64,000 nucleotides of DNA from contig NZ_JACHJJ010000004.1 of assembly GCF_014203605.1 (NCBI RefSeq), positions 186,001 through 250,000 on the forward strand. The letters are read 5' to 3'. Of the stretch, positions 1 through 9,994 are shown piece after piece; position 1 is the stretch's first letter; each line of letters starts with the position of its first letter. Both the position numbers and the translations under genes were made by a program. Under the pieces are notes generated by a model that saw only the letters and a program-made list of their open reading frames with translations, ran no database searches and was not told the DNA's origin. Source of the DNA: Thiemannella venezuelensis. GTDB taxonomy: Bacteria; Actinomycetota; Actinomycetes; Streptosporangiales; Streptosporangiaceae.

Positions 1-1555
<1,555 letters not shown>

Positions 1556-1612
1556 TCAGTTCACTTCACGCCCGTGGCGGCCCGTGGCGGGCAGCCCGTC
1601 CGCGGCGCCGGG

Positions 1613-2125
1613 TCACCGCGCGTCCGGCCGCGTGGCGGCAGGCGAGGAACCGCCGGTCAGCACGCATACGGTGTCGATGCCCAGCACGTGGTTGAGCCGG
1701 CCGAACGCCAGCCAGGAGCCGATGCTCATGCTCAGCTCCACGATCTCCGGCTGGCTGTAGTGCGCGGTCATCCGGGTCCAGAACTCGTCGTCGAGCCCGT
1801 GGTGGTCCAGGGCGTACCGTTCCGCGTACTCGGCGGCCAGCCGGGTGCGGTCGTCGAAGGCGTCGGTGGTGCGCCACCGGGTCACCGCGTCGGCGAACTC
1901 CTCCTCGACCCTCCGCCCGTCCCGCTCGGTCCGCCAGTCGAGGCAGAACGCGCACCCGTTGATCTGCGCGATCCGCAGCCGCGCGGCCTCGAACTCGCGC
2001 AGGCCCAGGGTCGTGTGGGCGTACACCGCCAGCGAGAAGTCCGAGGCGGCGGCCCCGATGCCGGGGACCATCTCGCCCCACACGTACGCGATCGGGTCCT
2101 TCCCCTCGGGGATGTCGATCATCAT
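1613..2125 (-). CDS. carboxymuconolactone decarboxylase (AhpD-fold) family protein
   Basis: A 170-residue AhpD/CMD-fold protein. The helix containing INGCAFCLDW carries the CxxC pair of the family, which in AhpD-like members is the redox-active disulfide that reduces peroxiredoxins or acts on peroxides; the substrate here is unknown. The start ATG at 2125 overlaps the stop of the upstream reductase gene by four bases (ATGA), so the two are translationally coupled. A GGAAGGAAA ribosome site precedes it. Related proteins are often called alkylhydroperoxidase-like in actinomycetes. Function beyond the fold is not established. Confidence 0.8.
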   Translation of the reverse strand: MMIDIPEGKDPIAYVWGEMVPGIGAAASDFSLAVYAHTTLGLREFEAARLRIAQINGCAFCLDWRTERDGRRVEEEFADAVTRWRTTDAFDDRTRLAAEYAERYALDHHGLDDEFWTRMTAHYSQPEIVELSMSIGSWLAFGRLNHVLGIDTVCVLTGGSSPAATRPDAR

Positions 2126-3201
2126 GGCTGTTTCCTTCCGAGCCTGCCGAACGCGGGGCGCAGCGGGACGTCGAGCGCGTCGTAGAGCCCGGGTTCCGCG
2201 TCCACGAGCCAGTCGATGGCGCTCACCAGCCGGCCGGCGGCGGTGGCGTTCCCGCCCGCGGAGCGGTTGCCGCCCTCGTCGGAGGCCTCGACCGTGACCT
2301 CGATGCGCGGCCGGCCCTCGATGACCACCCGGTGCGCACCGACGCCGTCGGGCGGCACCGGCCAGTCCGGGGCGCAGGACGGGTGGATGCGGGTGACGTG
2401 CTCGATGACGATGCGGGGCTCGCCCTCCACGATGCCCTGCACCTCGAACCGGACCGCGCCCTGGGTGCCGGCCTCGAACGCGCCCATCGCCTCGGTGGTC
2501 ACCGTGGCCTCGAGCGGGCGCCGGTCCACGGTCTCGCGGATCTCGTCGAGCTCGGCGCCGAGGGCCCTGGCCATCAGCCGTATCTGCCCGCCCCAGACCA
2601 TGGCCGGGACCGTCGGCGCGAGCATCGGCGGCTCGTAGTCCATCGGCTGTCCCATGCCGACCAGGTACCGGACCGAGTCGGGCTGGTCGTAGGTGGAGTA
2701 GTCGAAGATCTCCTGGCAGCGGACCACGTCCACGGTGGTGCCGAGCCCGCTGATCAGCAGGGGCAGCACGTCGTTGCCCCAGCCGGGGTCGACGCCGGAG
2801 ACGAACAGCGAGCCGCCGCCGTCCGCGATGGCGGCCAGCACCGGTTCCCGGAGCTCCGGCGGGGCGCTGCGCTGGTCGTAGAGCGCGTACAGGGAGGGGG
2901 TGACGACCACGGCCCCGGCCCGGATCGCCCGGACGACGTCGGCGAGGGCCTCGTCGGGGCGGATGTCCCCGGACGCCGCGTACACCACGGCCCGGGGGCC
3001 GGCGGCCAGCGCCGCGTCGACGTCGCCGGTCGCCGCGACCCCCAGCTCGTAGCCGAGCTCGCCGAGATCGCCCGCGTCGCGGCCCGCCTTGCCGGGGTCG
3101 TGGACGAGCACGGCGGACAGTTCCAGCGCCGGATGGGCCTCGACGGCGCGGATGGCGGCACGGCCGACGTTGCCGGTGCCCCAGACGATCGTGGAGAGCA
3201 T
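2122..3201 (-). CDS. NAD(P)-binding dihydrodipicolinate reductase-like / amine dehydrogenase family protein
   Basis: A 359-residue protein that starts with a Rossmann motif (TIVWGTGNVGRAA, residues 4-16) and continues with the layout of the family named NAD(P)H-dependent amine dehydrogenase or DapB N-terminal-like. These relatives of 2,4-diaminopentanoate dehydrogenase mostly have no assigned substrate; some are linked to lipid or steroid metabolism, which would fit the neighbouring cholesterol oxidase, but that is inference. It is first in a two-gene operon with the AhpD-like gene. ATG at 3201 was chosen because the nested palindrome and likely -10 lie just upstream; a longer upstream reading frame has no family similarity. 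Confidence 0.75.
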   Translation of the reverse strand: MLSTIVWGTGNVGRAAIRAVEAHPALELSAVLVHDPGKAGRDAGDLGELGYELGVAATGDVDAALAAGPRAVVYAASGDIRPDEALADVVRAIRAGAVVVTPSLYALYDQRSAPPELREPVLAAIADGGGSLFVSGVDPGWGNDVLPLLISGLGTTVDVVRCQEIFDYSTYDQPDSVRYLVGMGQPMDYEPPMLAPTVPAMVWGGQIRLMARALGAELDEIRETVDRRPLEATVTTEAMGAFEAGTQGAVRFEVQGIVEGEPRIVIEHVTRIHPSCAPDWPVPPDGVGAHRVVIEGRPRIEVTVEASDEGGNRSAGGNATAAGRLVSAIDWLVDAEPGLYDALDVPLRPAFGRLGRKQP

Positions 3202-3202
3202 G

Positions 3203-3232
3203 CACTGAACGTAGCAAGCGCTTGGTTCAGTG
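3203..3232. promoter_or_regulatory. nested palindromic operator upstream of the DapB-like/AhpD-like operon
   Basis: Outer arms CACTGAAC (3203-3210) and GTTCAGTG (3225-3232) are a perfect inverted repeat enclosing the palindrome CAAGCGCTTG (3215-3224). The element begins one base before the ATG of the minus-strand operon and abuts a possible -10 (TATACA, 3236-3231 on the minus strand). TetR-family operators of actinomycete lipid genes often look like AAGCGCTTGGT. The cognate regulator is not in this window. Confidence 0.6.
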
Positions 3233-3286
3233 TATAGTGCCCCGGACCCCCGGCTCTGCCGGGCGTCCCGCCGGACCGGACGCGGC

Positions 3287-3787
3287 CTACGGCGCCGGGA
3301 CCGTGCGCACCGTGCCCCCGTCCGTGCGCGCGTCCACCCGGCCGACCGGCCCCCGCAGGATGATGTCCCCGTTGCGGCTGCGGACCGTGACGTCGACGCC
3401 GCGCGGGACGGCGAAGGTGTAGTCGACATGGTCTTCGGAGGTGTCCCGCAGCGAGGTGCAGACCAAGCCCTCGTCGCAGACCTGGCCGACCGTGAGGGAC
3501 CCGCCTCCCCACGATTCGGAGCGCGGGGCCCGCCCGTGCGGGCGGCGCGTCACGAGGACCTCGCCGGTGCCGGACGGGACGATCTCCACGTCGCCGTGGT
3601 CGGTGGTGACGTCGAGGGAGTCGATGCCCGCGAAACGGGCCGGCTCCGGCGCCCCCGCCGCGCCCTGCACCGAGACGGCGGCGACCACCACGCCGGCGAT
3701 CACCAGCGGGGCTCCGGCGGCGATCCAGGGGAGGAGGCCGCCGGCCTTCGCCGCTCCGGGAGAGCCCGGCGAGTCGATCGTCCACAT
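3287..3787 (-). CDS. DUF4097-like membrane-anchored protein
   Basis: A 166-residue protein with a short cytoplasmic N-terminus, one membrane segment (about residues 18-42, LPWIAAGAPLVIAGVVVAAV) and an extracytoplasmic part with the repeated beta-strand pattern of DUF4097 putative adhesins (VTTDHGDVEIVPSGTG and SRNGDIILRGPVGRVDART). Such domains occur on many actinobacterial surface proteins and have no enzymatic assignment. It ends soon after the SRNGDI repeat, so it is shorter than many family members. The start ATG at 3787 lies about ten bases after GGAAGG. Confidence 0.6.
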   Translation of the reverse strand: MWTIDSPGSPGAAKAGGLLPWIAAGAPLVIAGVVVAAVSVQGAAGAPEPARFAGIDSLDVTTDHGDVEIVPSGTGEVLVTRRPHGRAPRSESWGGGSLTVGQVCDEGLVCTSLRDTSEDHVDYTFAVPRGVDVTVRSRNGDIILRGPVGRVDARTDGGTVRTVPAP

Positions 3788-3942
3788 GCCGTCGCGCCTT
3801 CCGTCAGAGGTCCGGGACCGGTGCGCCGCGGTTCCGGTGCGCCATGTGTACGGCGTGGCCCATGCACACCGGTTGCCGGCCGCTTGCAGGACGCCGATCG
3901 CGGACCGGGCCGCGCCCGGGAGCCGCCGCCCCCGGGCGGCGG

Positions 3943-4803
3943 TCAGCGGAAGTCGGCGACGTGGTCGCGGGCCCACTCGGCGTACGTGCGCGGCGGATGC
4001 CCGGTGACCCGCTCCACGTCCGGCCAGACGCGCATCAGCGCGGACCAGTCCTGCTCCGCGTAGCCGCCGTCCTCGGGGGCGTCGCCGCCGTACTCGACGA
4101 AGCCGAGCATGAGGTCGGCCGACTCGGCGGCGAAGCCGCCCTGCGCCTTCAGCAGCTCGCGGGCGCGCTCGCGGGTGACCTCCTCGTAGCGGACCTCCTC
4201 GCCGAGCGCCGCCCCGATGGCCGCGACCTGCTCGCGGACGGTGACCAGGCCGGGCCCGGTCAGCGTGTACACCCCGCCGCGGTGGCCGTCCTCCAGCAGC
4301 GCGGCCACCGCGACGTCGGCGATGTCGGCCTCGTGGATCAGGTTCATCGGCTCGTCGCCGAACGGGTAGCGCACCACCCGCTCGGCCCGGACCGACGGCG
4401 CCCAGAGCTGCAGCATGTTCGCCATGAACCCGCACGGCCGCACGTGCGTCCACTCCAGGGCGGACTCCTCGACCACCCGCTCCACCGGGTTGGTGTGCAG
4501 GCCGGCGGTCACGGACGCCGCCGAGAGCACCACGGCCCGCCGTACCCCGGCCCGCTCGGCCAGCGCGACGACCTCCCGCGCGGTCTCCTCCACCGGGAAC
4601 AGGTACATCCGCTCGACGCCCTCCAGCGCGGGCGCCACGCTCTCCGGCGCGGTGAGGTCGCCCCGGACGACCTCCACCTCCGGCGGCAGCGCGGCCGTCC
4701 CGGGGTTGCGGGTCAGCGCCCGTACGGCCACGCCCGCCCGCACCAGCCCGTCCACCACGTTCCGGCCGACGAACCCCGTCGCCCCGGTCACCAGGATCCT
4801 CAT
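3943..4803 (-). CDS. NmrA-like / atypical SDR NAD(P)-binding protein
   Basis: A 286-residue reductase-like protein. The nucleotide-binding motif GATGFVGRNV is at residues 7-16. LSAASV and the mid-region EWTHVRPCGFMANML match the NmrA/NAD(P)H:quinone-oxidoreductase-type atypical short-chain dehydrogenases, which usually lack the Tyr-Lys catalytic pair; none is seen here. The substrate is unknown. It stands alone between a DUF4097-like gene and a hydrolase on the same strand with gaps of 155 and 247 bases, so it is probably transcribed separately. Confidence 0.8.
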   Translation of the reverse strand: MRILVTGATGFVGRNVVDGLVRAGVAVRALTRNPGTAALPPEVEVVRGDLTAPESVAPALEGVERMYLFPVEETAREVVALAERAGVRRAVVLSAASVTAGLHTNPVERVVEESALEWTHVRPCGFMANMLQLWAPSVRAERVVRYPFGDEPMNLIHEADIADVAVAALLEDGHRGGVYTLTGPGLVTVREQVAAIGAALGEEVRYEEVTRERARELLKAQGGFAAESADLMLGFVEYGGDAPEDGGYAEQDWSALMRVWPDVERVTGHPPRTYAEWARDHVADFR

Positions 4804-5050
4804 GCGCGGTCCCTTCTCCTCGCGTGTGCCTGGAACCCACGCTAGAAGAGAATCCGGTCGTTTCCCGGGGGAAGAGCGCGGAGGATTTCAGCCCAACCGC
4901 CGATCGAGGCGGAACGCCGCCTCGTCGCCTGCCCGGTCCTTGCCGATGAGCCTGCACGACGCCGCCCTGATGGGAAGCCGGCGCGGGCCGCCTCGTCCCG
5001 AGGACCTCGGCGGAGCCGTCGTTCAGCCGCCGTTTTTCAGCCGCCGTCGC

Positions 5051-5896
5051 TCAGGCTTCGCGCGGGGCCCCGCGCAGGACCTCGCGCAGCCGGACGGCGA
5101 ACCGCCCGGGATCGTCGGCGAAGCCGATGTGGCCGCCGGGGAAGAACGCCGGCTCGATGCCGAGCGCCGAGGCGAGCGCCCTCGACGCGCGGTCGCAGAG
5201 TTGCCCGGCCGACTCCTCGCCGATGCCGGCCACGATGCGGACCGGTCCGTCGCGCAGGGCGGCGAGGTCGGGCTGCCAGCGGACGGTCGCGCGCAGCTCG
5301 TGGGCGAACCAGCGGCGCTCGTCCGCGACCTGCTGCGGGTCGCGCTCCCCTCCGAACATCGCCTCGAGCGCGCCCTCGGGCAGGACGATGCCGGCCTGGG
5401 CCATGAACCTCGCCCAGGCTCCCAGGACGTCGCCGGAGAGGTAGGCGGCGATCATGTCCTCGGTCCCGGAGTCGAGCCGCTCGCGGTCCGGGAGCAGGGC
5501 GCAGAGCGGGGGCTCGTGCGCGATCACGGTGTGCACCTGCCCGGGGTGGGCGATCGCGAGGGCCAGCGCGCTGACGGCGCCGCCGCTGGAGCCGAAGACG
5601 GCGGCCGGGCCCGCGCCGAGGTGGGTCAGCAGCCGGGAGAGGTCGTCGGCGCGCAACCGCGGGGTCGAGTCCTGGCCGGGGTCGTCGACCGGGCTGCGGC
5701 TGATGCCCCGCGGGTCGGTGGTGAGCACGGTGTGGTCGGCGGCGAGCAGGTCGGCCGCCGGCGCGAAGGACTCGGCGCCCATCGGAGCGCCGACGAGGAC
5801 CACCAGGGGACCCTCGCCGCGCACTTCGTAGTGCAGGCGTGCGCCGGGGACATCGAGGGTCGCGGCGGTGGCCGTAACTGCCGGCATGCGGTTCAT
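5051..5896 (-). CDS. alpha/beta hydrolase
   Basis: A 281-residue alpha/beta hydrolase. The nucleophile elbow is GSSGGA, the oxyanion region VLVGAPMGAESF follows the first strands, and the catalytic histidine is in GGHIGF near the C-terminus. The substrate cannot be told from sequence; relatives include esterases and epoxide-hydrolase-like enzymes. ATG at 5896 follows GGAG at good spacing; a second in-frame ATG lies at 5887. It is divergent from the sigma-factor gene with only about 75 bases between starts, a common arrangement when an ECF sigma controls its neighbour. Confidence 0.8.
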   Translation of the reverse strand: MNRMPAVTATAATLDVPGARLHYEVRGEGPLVVLVGAPMGAESFAPAADLLAADHTVLTTDPRGISRSPVDDPGQDSTPRLRADDLSRLLTHLGAGPAAVFGSSGGAVSALALAIAHPGQVHTVIAHEPPLCALLPDRERLDSGTEDMIAAYLSGDVLGAWARFMAQAGIVLPEGALEAMFGGERDPQQVADERRWFAHELRATVRWQPDLAALRDGPVRIVAGIGEESAGQLCDRASRALASALGIEPAFFPGGHIGFADDPGRFAVRLREVLRGAPREA

Positions 5897-5969
5897 GGGA
5901 GTTCTCCAGGATTCGAGGTATCGGTGCCCGTCGGAGTGGAGACTCCCGCCAGGAGGCAGAATCATCGGT

Positions 5970-7022
5970 GTGAGCGAGATTTCTTCGCGGGCCGCCGACA
6001 GGGCGGCGGAGGGGGCCGGGGATCCCGATCTGGTCCGGGCGCGCGCCGGGGACGGCACCGCGTTCACCCGTCTCGTGGCGCCGCTGCGCCGGGAGCTCCA
6101 CGCCCACTGCTACCGCATGCTCGGCTCGACCCACGACGCCGACGACGCCCTGCAGGACGCCCTGCTGCGGGCGTGGCGGGGGCTCGCGCGGTTCGAGGGC
6201 CGCAGTTCGCTGCGCTCCTGGCTCTACACCGTGGCCACCCGCACCTGCCTCGACCTCATCGGAAACCGGGGCAGGCGGGCCCTGCCCGTCGACCTCGGCC
6301 CGTCCAGCGACCGGGCCGTGGTCGGCGACGCCCCGCTGACCGACGTCGCCTGGCTGGGCCCCTACCCCGACACCGGTCTCGCCGGAGGCCCGGCCGACCC
6401 GGACGCGCGCTACGAGCAGCGCGAAGCCGTGGAGCTCGCCTTCGTCGCCGCGCTGCAGCACCTGCCGGGCAACCAGCGGGCGGCGCTGCTGCTCTTCGAC
6501 GTCCTCGGCTTCTCCGCCGCCGAGATCGCCGCCGTGATGGACACCTCGGCCGCGTCGGTGAACTCCGCCCTGGCGCGGGCCCGCAAGGTCGTCGCGGAGA
6601 AGGCCCCCTCCCGCACCCAGCAGCAGACGCTGCGCAAGCTGGACGACACGCGCCTGCGGGAGGTCGTCACCGGATACTCCACCGCGCTGGAACGCGGCGA
6701 CATCGACGGCCTGGTGGCGCTGCTGACCGAGGACGTCACCTGGTCGATGCCGCCGATGGCGCACTGGTACCGCGGCCTCGACGCCGTCGCCGACTTCGCC
6801 CTGCGGATCCCGCTGACCCGATGCGGCTCCTGGCGGAGCGTCGCGACCGGTGCGAACGGCCAGCCCGCCGTGGCCTGCTACCTGCGGGACGACGACGCCG
6901 GCGCGCACCTCGCCTGGTCGATCAACGTGCTGACCCTGCGCGGCGGGCGGATCGCCGAGATCACCTCGTTCGTCGGCCCCGAGCACTTCGCGCCCTTCGG
7001 GCTGCCCGCCTCGCTGCCCTGA
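5970..7022 (+). CDS. ECF RNA polymerase sigma factor with SnoaL-like C-terminal domain (SigJ/SigG type)
   Basis: A 350-residue sigma-70 family protein of the long ECF type. Region 2 (LVAPLRRELHAHCYRML through GRSSLRSWLYTVATRTCLDLI) and region 4 (LPGNQRAALLLFDVLGFSAAEIAAVM) are present, with the WLGPYPD linker that marks TIGR02960-like factors. A SnoaL/NTF2-like domain follows (from about YSTALERGDIDGLVALLTEDV), which in related factors modulates activity in place of a separate anti-sigma. The start is uncertain: GTG at 5970 gives the right N-terminus but sits 13 bases after AGGAGG (5951-5956). Confidence 0.85.
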   Translation: MSEISSRAADRAAEGAGDPDLVRARAGDGTAFTRLVAPLRRELHAHCYRMLGSTHDADDALQDALLRAWRGLARFEGRSSLRSWLYTVATRTCLDLIGNRGRRALPVDLGPSSDRAVVGDAPLTDVAWLGPYPDTGLAGGPADPDARYEQREAVELAFVAALQHLPGNQRAALLLFDVLGFSAAEIAAVMDTSAASVNSALARARKVVAEKAPSRTQQQTLRKLDDTRLREVVTGYSTALERGDIDGLVALLTEDVTWSMPPMAHWYRGLDAVADFALRIPLTRCGSWRSVATGANGQPAVACYLRDDDAGAHLAWSINVLTLRGGRIAEITSFVGPEHFAPFGLPASLP

Positions 7023-7038
7023 CCGGCCGGAACGGCGG

Positions 7039-7974
7039 TCAGGGGCGGGTGCGCGGGCGCTTGCGGGCGGGCGGGACCGGCAGCGGTTCGGCGCCGGGGA
7101 CGATCGTGTTGGAGACGGCGCCGATGCCCTCGACGGTGAGGGTGACGGTGTCGCCGGGCTTCAGCGGGGGCGGGTCCTGGCGGCCGCGCAGGCCCCACAG
7201 CTCGGCCAGGCAGCCGCCGTTGCCGCAGGTGCCCGAGCCGAGCACGTCGCCGGGGCGCACCCAGGTTCCGCGCGAGGCGTAGGCGACCAGCTCCTCGAAC
7301 GGCCAGCCCATGTTGGACAGCAGGTCCCGGCCCACCTCGACCCCGTTGACCTCGGCCGTCAGCGCGAGCCGCAGGAAGCCGTCGGCGTCGCGGTACGGCT
7401 CCAGCTCGTCGGCGGTGACCAGCCAGGGGCCGAGGGTGGCGGCGGTGTCCTTGCCCTTGCAGGGACCGAGGCCGACCTGCATCTCGCGCGACTGCAGGTC
7501 CCGCGCGGACCAGTCGTTGAAGATCGTGTACCCGAAGATGTGCTCGCGGGCCCGCTCGGGGGACAGGTCGCGGCCCTCGCGGCCGATGACGGCGGCCACC
7601 TCCAGCTCGAAGTCCAGGGCCCGGCAGCCGGGCGGCACGGGCACGTCGTCGTGGGCGCCGACCATCGCGTGCGGACTGGTGAAGTAGAAGGTCGGCGCGT
7701 CGTACCAGGCGTCCGGGACGCCCGCCGCCCCGCTCACGCTGCGGCGCACGCCCTCGACGTGCTCCTCGAAGGTGACGAAGTCGCGGACCGAGGGCGGCTC
7801 GACCGGCGGGAGCAGCCGTACCCCGGCGAGGGGCACGGCCGTCCCGGTGCCGGGGAGCGAGCCGGTGCGGATGACGTCGAGGAGCTCGGTTCCCTCCGGG
7901 AAGGGCAGGACCGAGTCGCCCTCGACGACGCCGCTGCGGCGCAGACCCCGGTGCTGGTAGGTGGCCAGGCGCAT
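7039..7974 (-). CDS. fumarylacetoacetate hydrolase family protein
   Basis: A 311-residue FAH-superfamily enzyme, last gene of the aromatic-degradation operon. The fold is recognisable from VRDFVTFEEHV, the acidic metal-binding segment ALDFELEVAAVIG, the segment GYTIFNDWSARDLQ and the C-terminal GDVLGSGTCGNGG. Members hydrolyse or decarboxylate beta-diketone or 2-oxo intermediates of meta- and gentisate-type pathways. A second, paralogous FAH gene stands at the head of the same operon, so the two probably act on successive intermediates. There is a 66-base gap to the dioxygenase upstream. Confidence 0.85.
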   Translation of the reverse strand: MRLATYQHRGLRRSGVVEGDSVLPFPEGTELLDVIRTGSLPGTGTAVPLAGVRLLPPVEPPSVRDFVTFEEHVEGVRRSVSGAAGVPDAWYDAPTFYFTSPHAMVGAHDDVPVPPGCRALDFELEVAAVIGREGRDLSPERAREHIFGYTIFNDWSARDLQSREMQVGLGPCKGKDTAATLGPWLVTADELEPYRDADGFLRLALTAEVNGVEVGRDLLSNMGWPFEELVAYASRGTWVRPGDVLGSGTCGNGGCLAELWGLRGRQDPPPLKPGDTVTLTVEGIGAVSNTIVPGAEPLPVPPARKRPRTRP

Positions 7975-8040
7975 GGTGTCCTCTCGGGGAAGGGTGCGGG
8001 TCGGCGGGGCTGAGACGGTGCGGACTCGGACCTGCGGGGG

Positions 8041-8979
8041 TCAGACCGGCGGGGCGACGAAGACGCCGCGGTCGACGTCGTTGAACGACTCCTTGGCGAC
8101 CAGCTCGTTCATCGGGTTGGCGGTGCCCCACTGGTCGGTGACCTCGGGCCGGGAGAAGTCGTAGACGTGCGGGTGCCAGGCGTCCTCGTCGAGTTCCTCC
8201 AGCTCGGTGGTGTACTCGACGGTGTTGCCGTGCGGGTCCAGGAAGTAGGCGAAGGTGTTGTCGCCCGCCAGGTGGCGGCCCGGCCCCCAGATCATCTTCA
8301 CGCCGGCGCGGAGCAGGCGGCCGGTGCCGTACATGTACTCGTCGAGGCCGCGCAGCTCGAAGCTGATGTGGTGCAGGGAGGCGTGCGGGCCGCGGGCGAC
8401 GGCCATGCTGTGGTGCCGGGGGTTGCAGCGCATGAAGTGCATGACCTCGCCCATGCGGGGGTGCGCCAGGGTGTCCGACAGCGCGAAGTCCAGGTGGGTC
8501 TCGTACCAGGTGCGGGTGGCGTCGATGTCGGGGGAGTTGAGCACCACGTGCGAGAGCCGGACCGGGACCGACTCCTTGGCCTCCAGCCTGCGGTGGGCGC
8601 GGACGGCGACGTCGGCGGAGACCTCCACGGTGCGGCCGTCCAGGTCGAAGAAGCGGAAGCCGTACCCGCCGCCGGGGGTGTCGAGCGTGCCGGGTTCGGA
8701 GACCAGCCGGACCTGCGCGGCGCGCAGCCGCCCGGCGAGGGCGTCGACGTCGGCTGGGGTGGCCGCGCCGAAGGCGATCAGGTCGAGCCGCTTCTCCTCG
8801 GCCCTGCGCAGCCGGATGATGTACTGCTCGGGTGAGCCCTCGGCGGCCAGGAAGCTGATGCCGGTGTCGTCGGCGACCTCGGTCAGGCCCCAGACGCCGG
8901 AGTAGAACTCGCGCTGCCTGTCGTAGTCGGGCACCGCCATGTCGACGTGGCGCAGATGGGTGATGAGACGGTCGGGCAC
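8041..8979 (-). CDS. extradiol ring-cleavage dioxygenase (VOC superfamily, two-domain)
   Basis: A 312-residue type I extradiol dioxygenase with two VOC domains (starting near THLRHVDMAV and RLSHVVLNSP). The C-terminal domain holds the expected metal triad: His144, His204 (in LHHISFEL) and Glu255 (in NTVEYTTE), matching the His-His-Glu iron or manganese site of catechol 2,3-dioxygenases. It should open a catecholic ring between or beside the hydroxyls using molecular oxygen. The flavin monooxygenase and amidohydrolase encoded just upstream fit a meta-cleavage route. The exact ring substrate is not determined. Confidence 0.88.
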   Translation of the reverse strand: MPDRLITHLRHVDMAVPDYDRQREFYSGVWGLTEVADDTGISFLAAEGSPEQYIIRLRRAEEKRLDLIAFGAATPADVDALAGRLRAAQVRLVSEPGTLDTPGGGYGFRFFDLDGRTVEVSADVAVRAHRRLEAKESVPVRLSHVVLNSPDIDATRTWYETHLDFALSDTLAHPRMGEVMHFMRCNPRHHSMAVARGPHASLHHISFELRGLDEYMYGTGRLLRAGVKMIWGPGRHLAGDNTFAYFLDPHGNTVEYTTELEELDEDAWHPHVYDFSRPEVTDQWGTANPMNELVAKESFNDVDRGVFVAPPV

Positions 8980-8992
8980 GGTCGTGCGCTCC

Positions 8993-9994
8993 TTACAGGT
9001 CGAAGAGGGCGGCGGCGTTGCCGCCGCGGATCGCGTCGGAGGCGTCCCGGCCGAGCCCGGCGGCGTGCAGCCGGTCCAGGGGGTCCTCGACGCCCATGTC
9101 GAAGGGGAAGTCGGAGCCGAGCAGCACCTGGGAGGTTCCGGCGGCGTCGACGAGGGCGCGCAGGGCGGCGGGCTCGTAGACGAGCGAGTCGAACCAGATG
9201 CGCCCCAGGTAGGCGCTGGGCGGCTCGGCGCAGCCGCGCGCCTCCGGGCGCACCCGCCAGCCGTGGTCGGCCCGGCCCAGGTGGGTGGGGAGGTAGCCGC
9301 CGCCGTGCGCGGCGAGGACCTTCAGGCCGGGGTGCCGGTCGAGCACCCCGGAGAAGATCAGGTGCGACAGCGCGACGGCGTTCTCGACCGGCTGCCCGAC
9401 GATGTTGGACAGGTAGAAGCGGTCGAGGCGCTCGTCCAGCGTGCAGCCGAACGGGTGCAGGAAGACCACCGCCCCGCTCTCGGCCGCGCGCGCCCAGAAC
9501 GGCTCGTACGCCGGGTCCGACAGCTCCGCGCCGGGAGCGTGGGAGGAGATCTCCACGCCCTTCAGGCCCAGGCCGAGGGCGTGGTCGAGAAGCTTCGCCA
9601 TCAGCGACGGGTGCTGGAGCGGGACCAGGCCGAGGCCGTACAGCCGGTCCGGGGCCTGGGCGCAGTGCTCCGCGGTCCCCTCGCCGGCCAGCCGGCAGAC
9701 CTCCTCGGCGAGTGCCTCGTCCGCCCAGTAGTGGTAGTGGGACGGGGAGGGGCTGACGATCTGGACGTCGATCCCGGCGGCGTCCATGCCGGCCAGCCGT
9801 ACCGGCACCTGGGTGAGCTTCGGGATGCGCTCGCCGACCATCCGGCCCGAGACCGCCAGGGACTCGGCTCCGTTGCGGCGGGCGTCCAGTTCCCGGTGCT
9901 CCGCCAGGCCCGGCTGCCCGGCCACGGCCTGCTCGACCTGCGGCAGGATCACGTGCGCGTGCACGTCCACGGTCTTCACGGGTGCGGTGTTCAC
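8993..9994 (-). CDS. amidohydrolase family protein, ACMSD-like decarboxylase/hydrolase
   Basis: A 333-residue TIM-barrel amidohydrolase of the ACMSD/gamma-resorcylate decarboxylase group. The N-terminal metal motif is VDVHAHV, a second histidine is in VFLHPFG, another in AAHGGGYLP, and the conserved aspartate is in GSDFPFDMG. Such enzymes decarboxylate aromatic acids or open-ring semialdehydes with a zinc or manganese ion. GTG at 9994 overlaps the stop of the monooxygenase gene as GTGA, implying coupled translation. In the operon it could remove a carboxylate either before or after ring cleavage. Confidence 0.85.
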   Translation of the reverse strand: MNTAPVKTVDVHAHVILPQVEQAVAGQPGLAEHRELDARRNGAESLAVSGRMVGERIPKLTQVPVRLAGMDAAGIDVQIVSPSPSHYHYWADEALAEEVCRLAGEGTAEHCAQAPDRLYGLGLVPLQHPSLMAKLLDHALGLGLKGVEISSHAPGAELSDPAYEPFWARAAESGAVVFLHPFGCTLDERLDRFYLSNIVGQPVENAVALSHLIFSGVLDRHPGLKVLAAHGGGYLPTHLGRADHGWRVRPEARGCAEPPSAYLGRIWFDSLVYEPAALRALVDAAGTSQVLLGSDFPFDMGVEDPLDRLHAAGLGRDASDAIRGGNAAALFDL

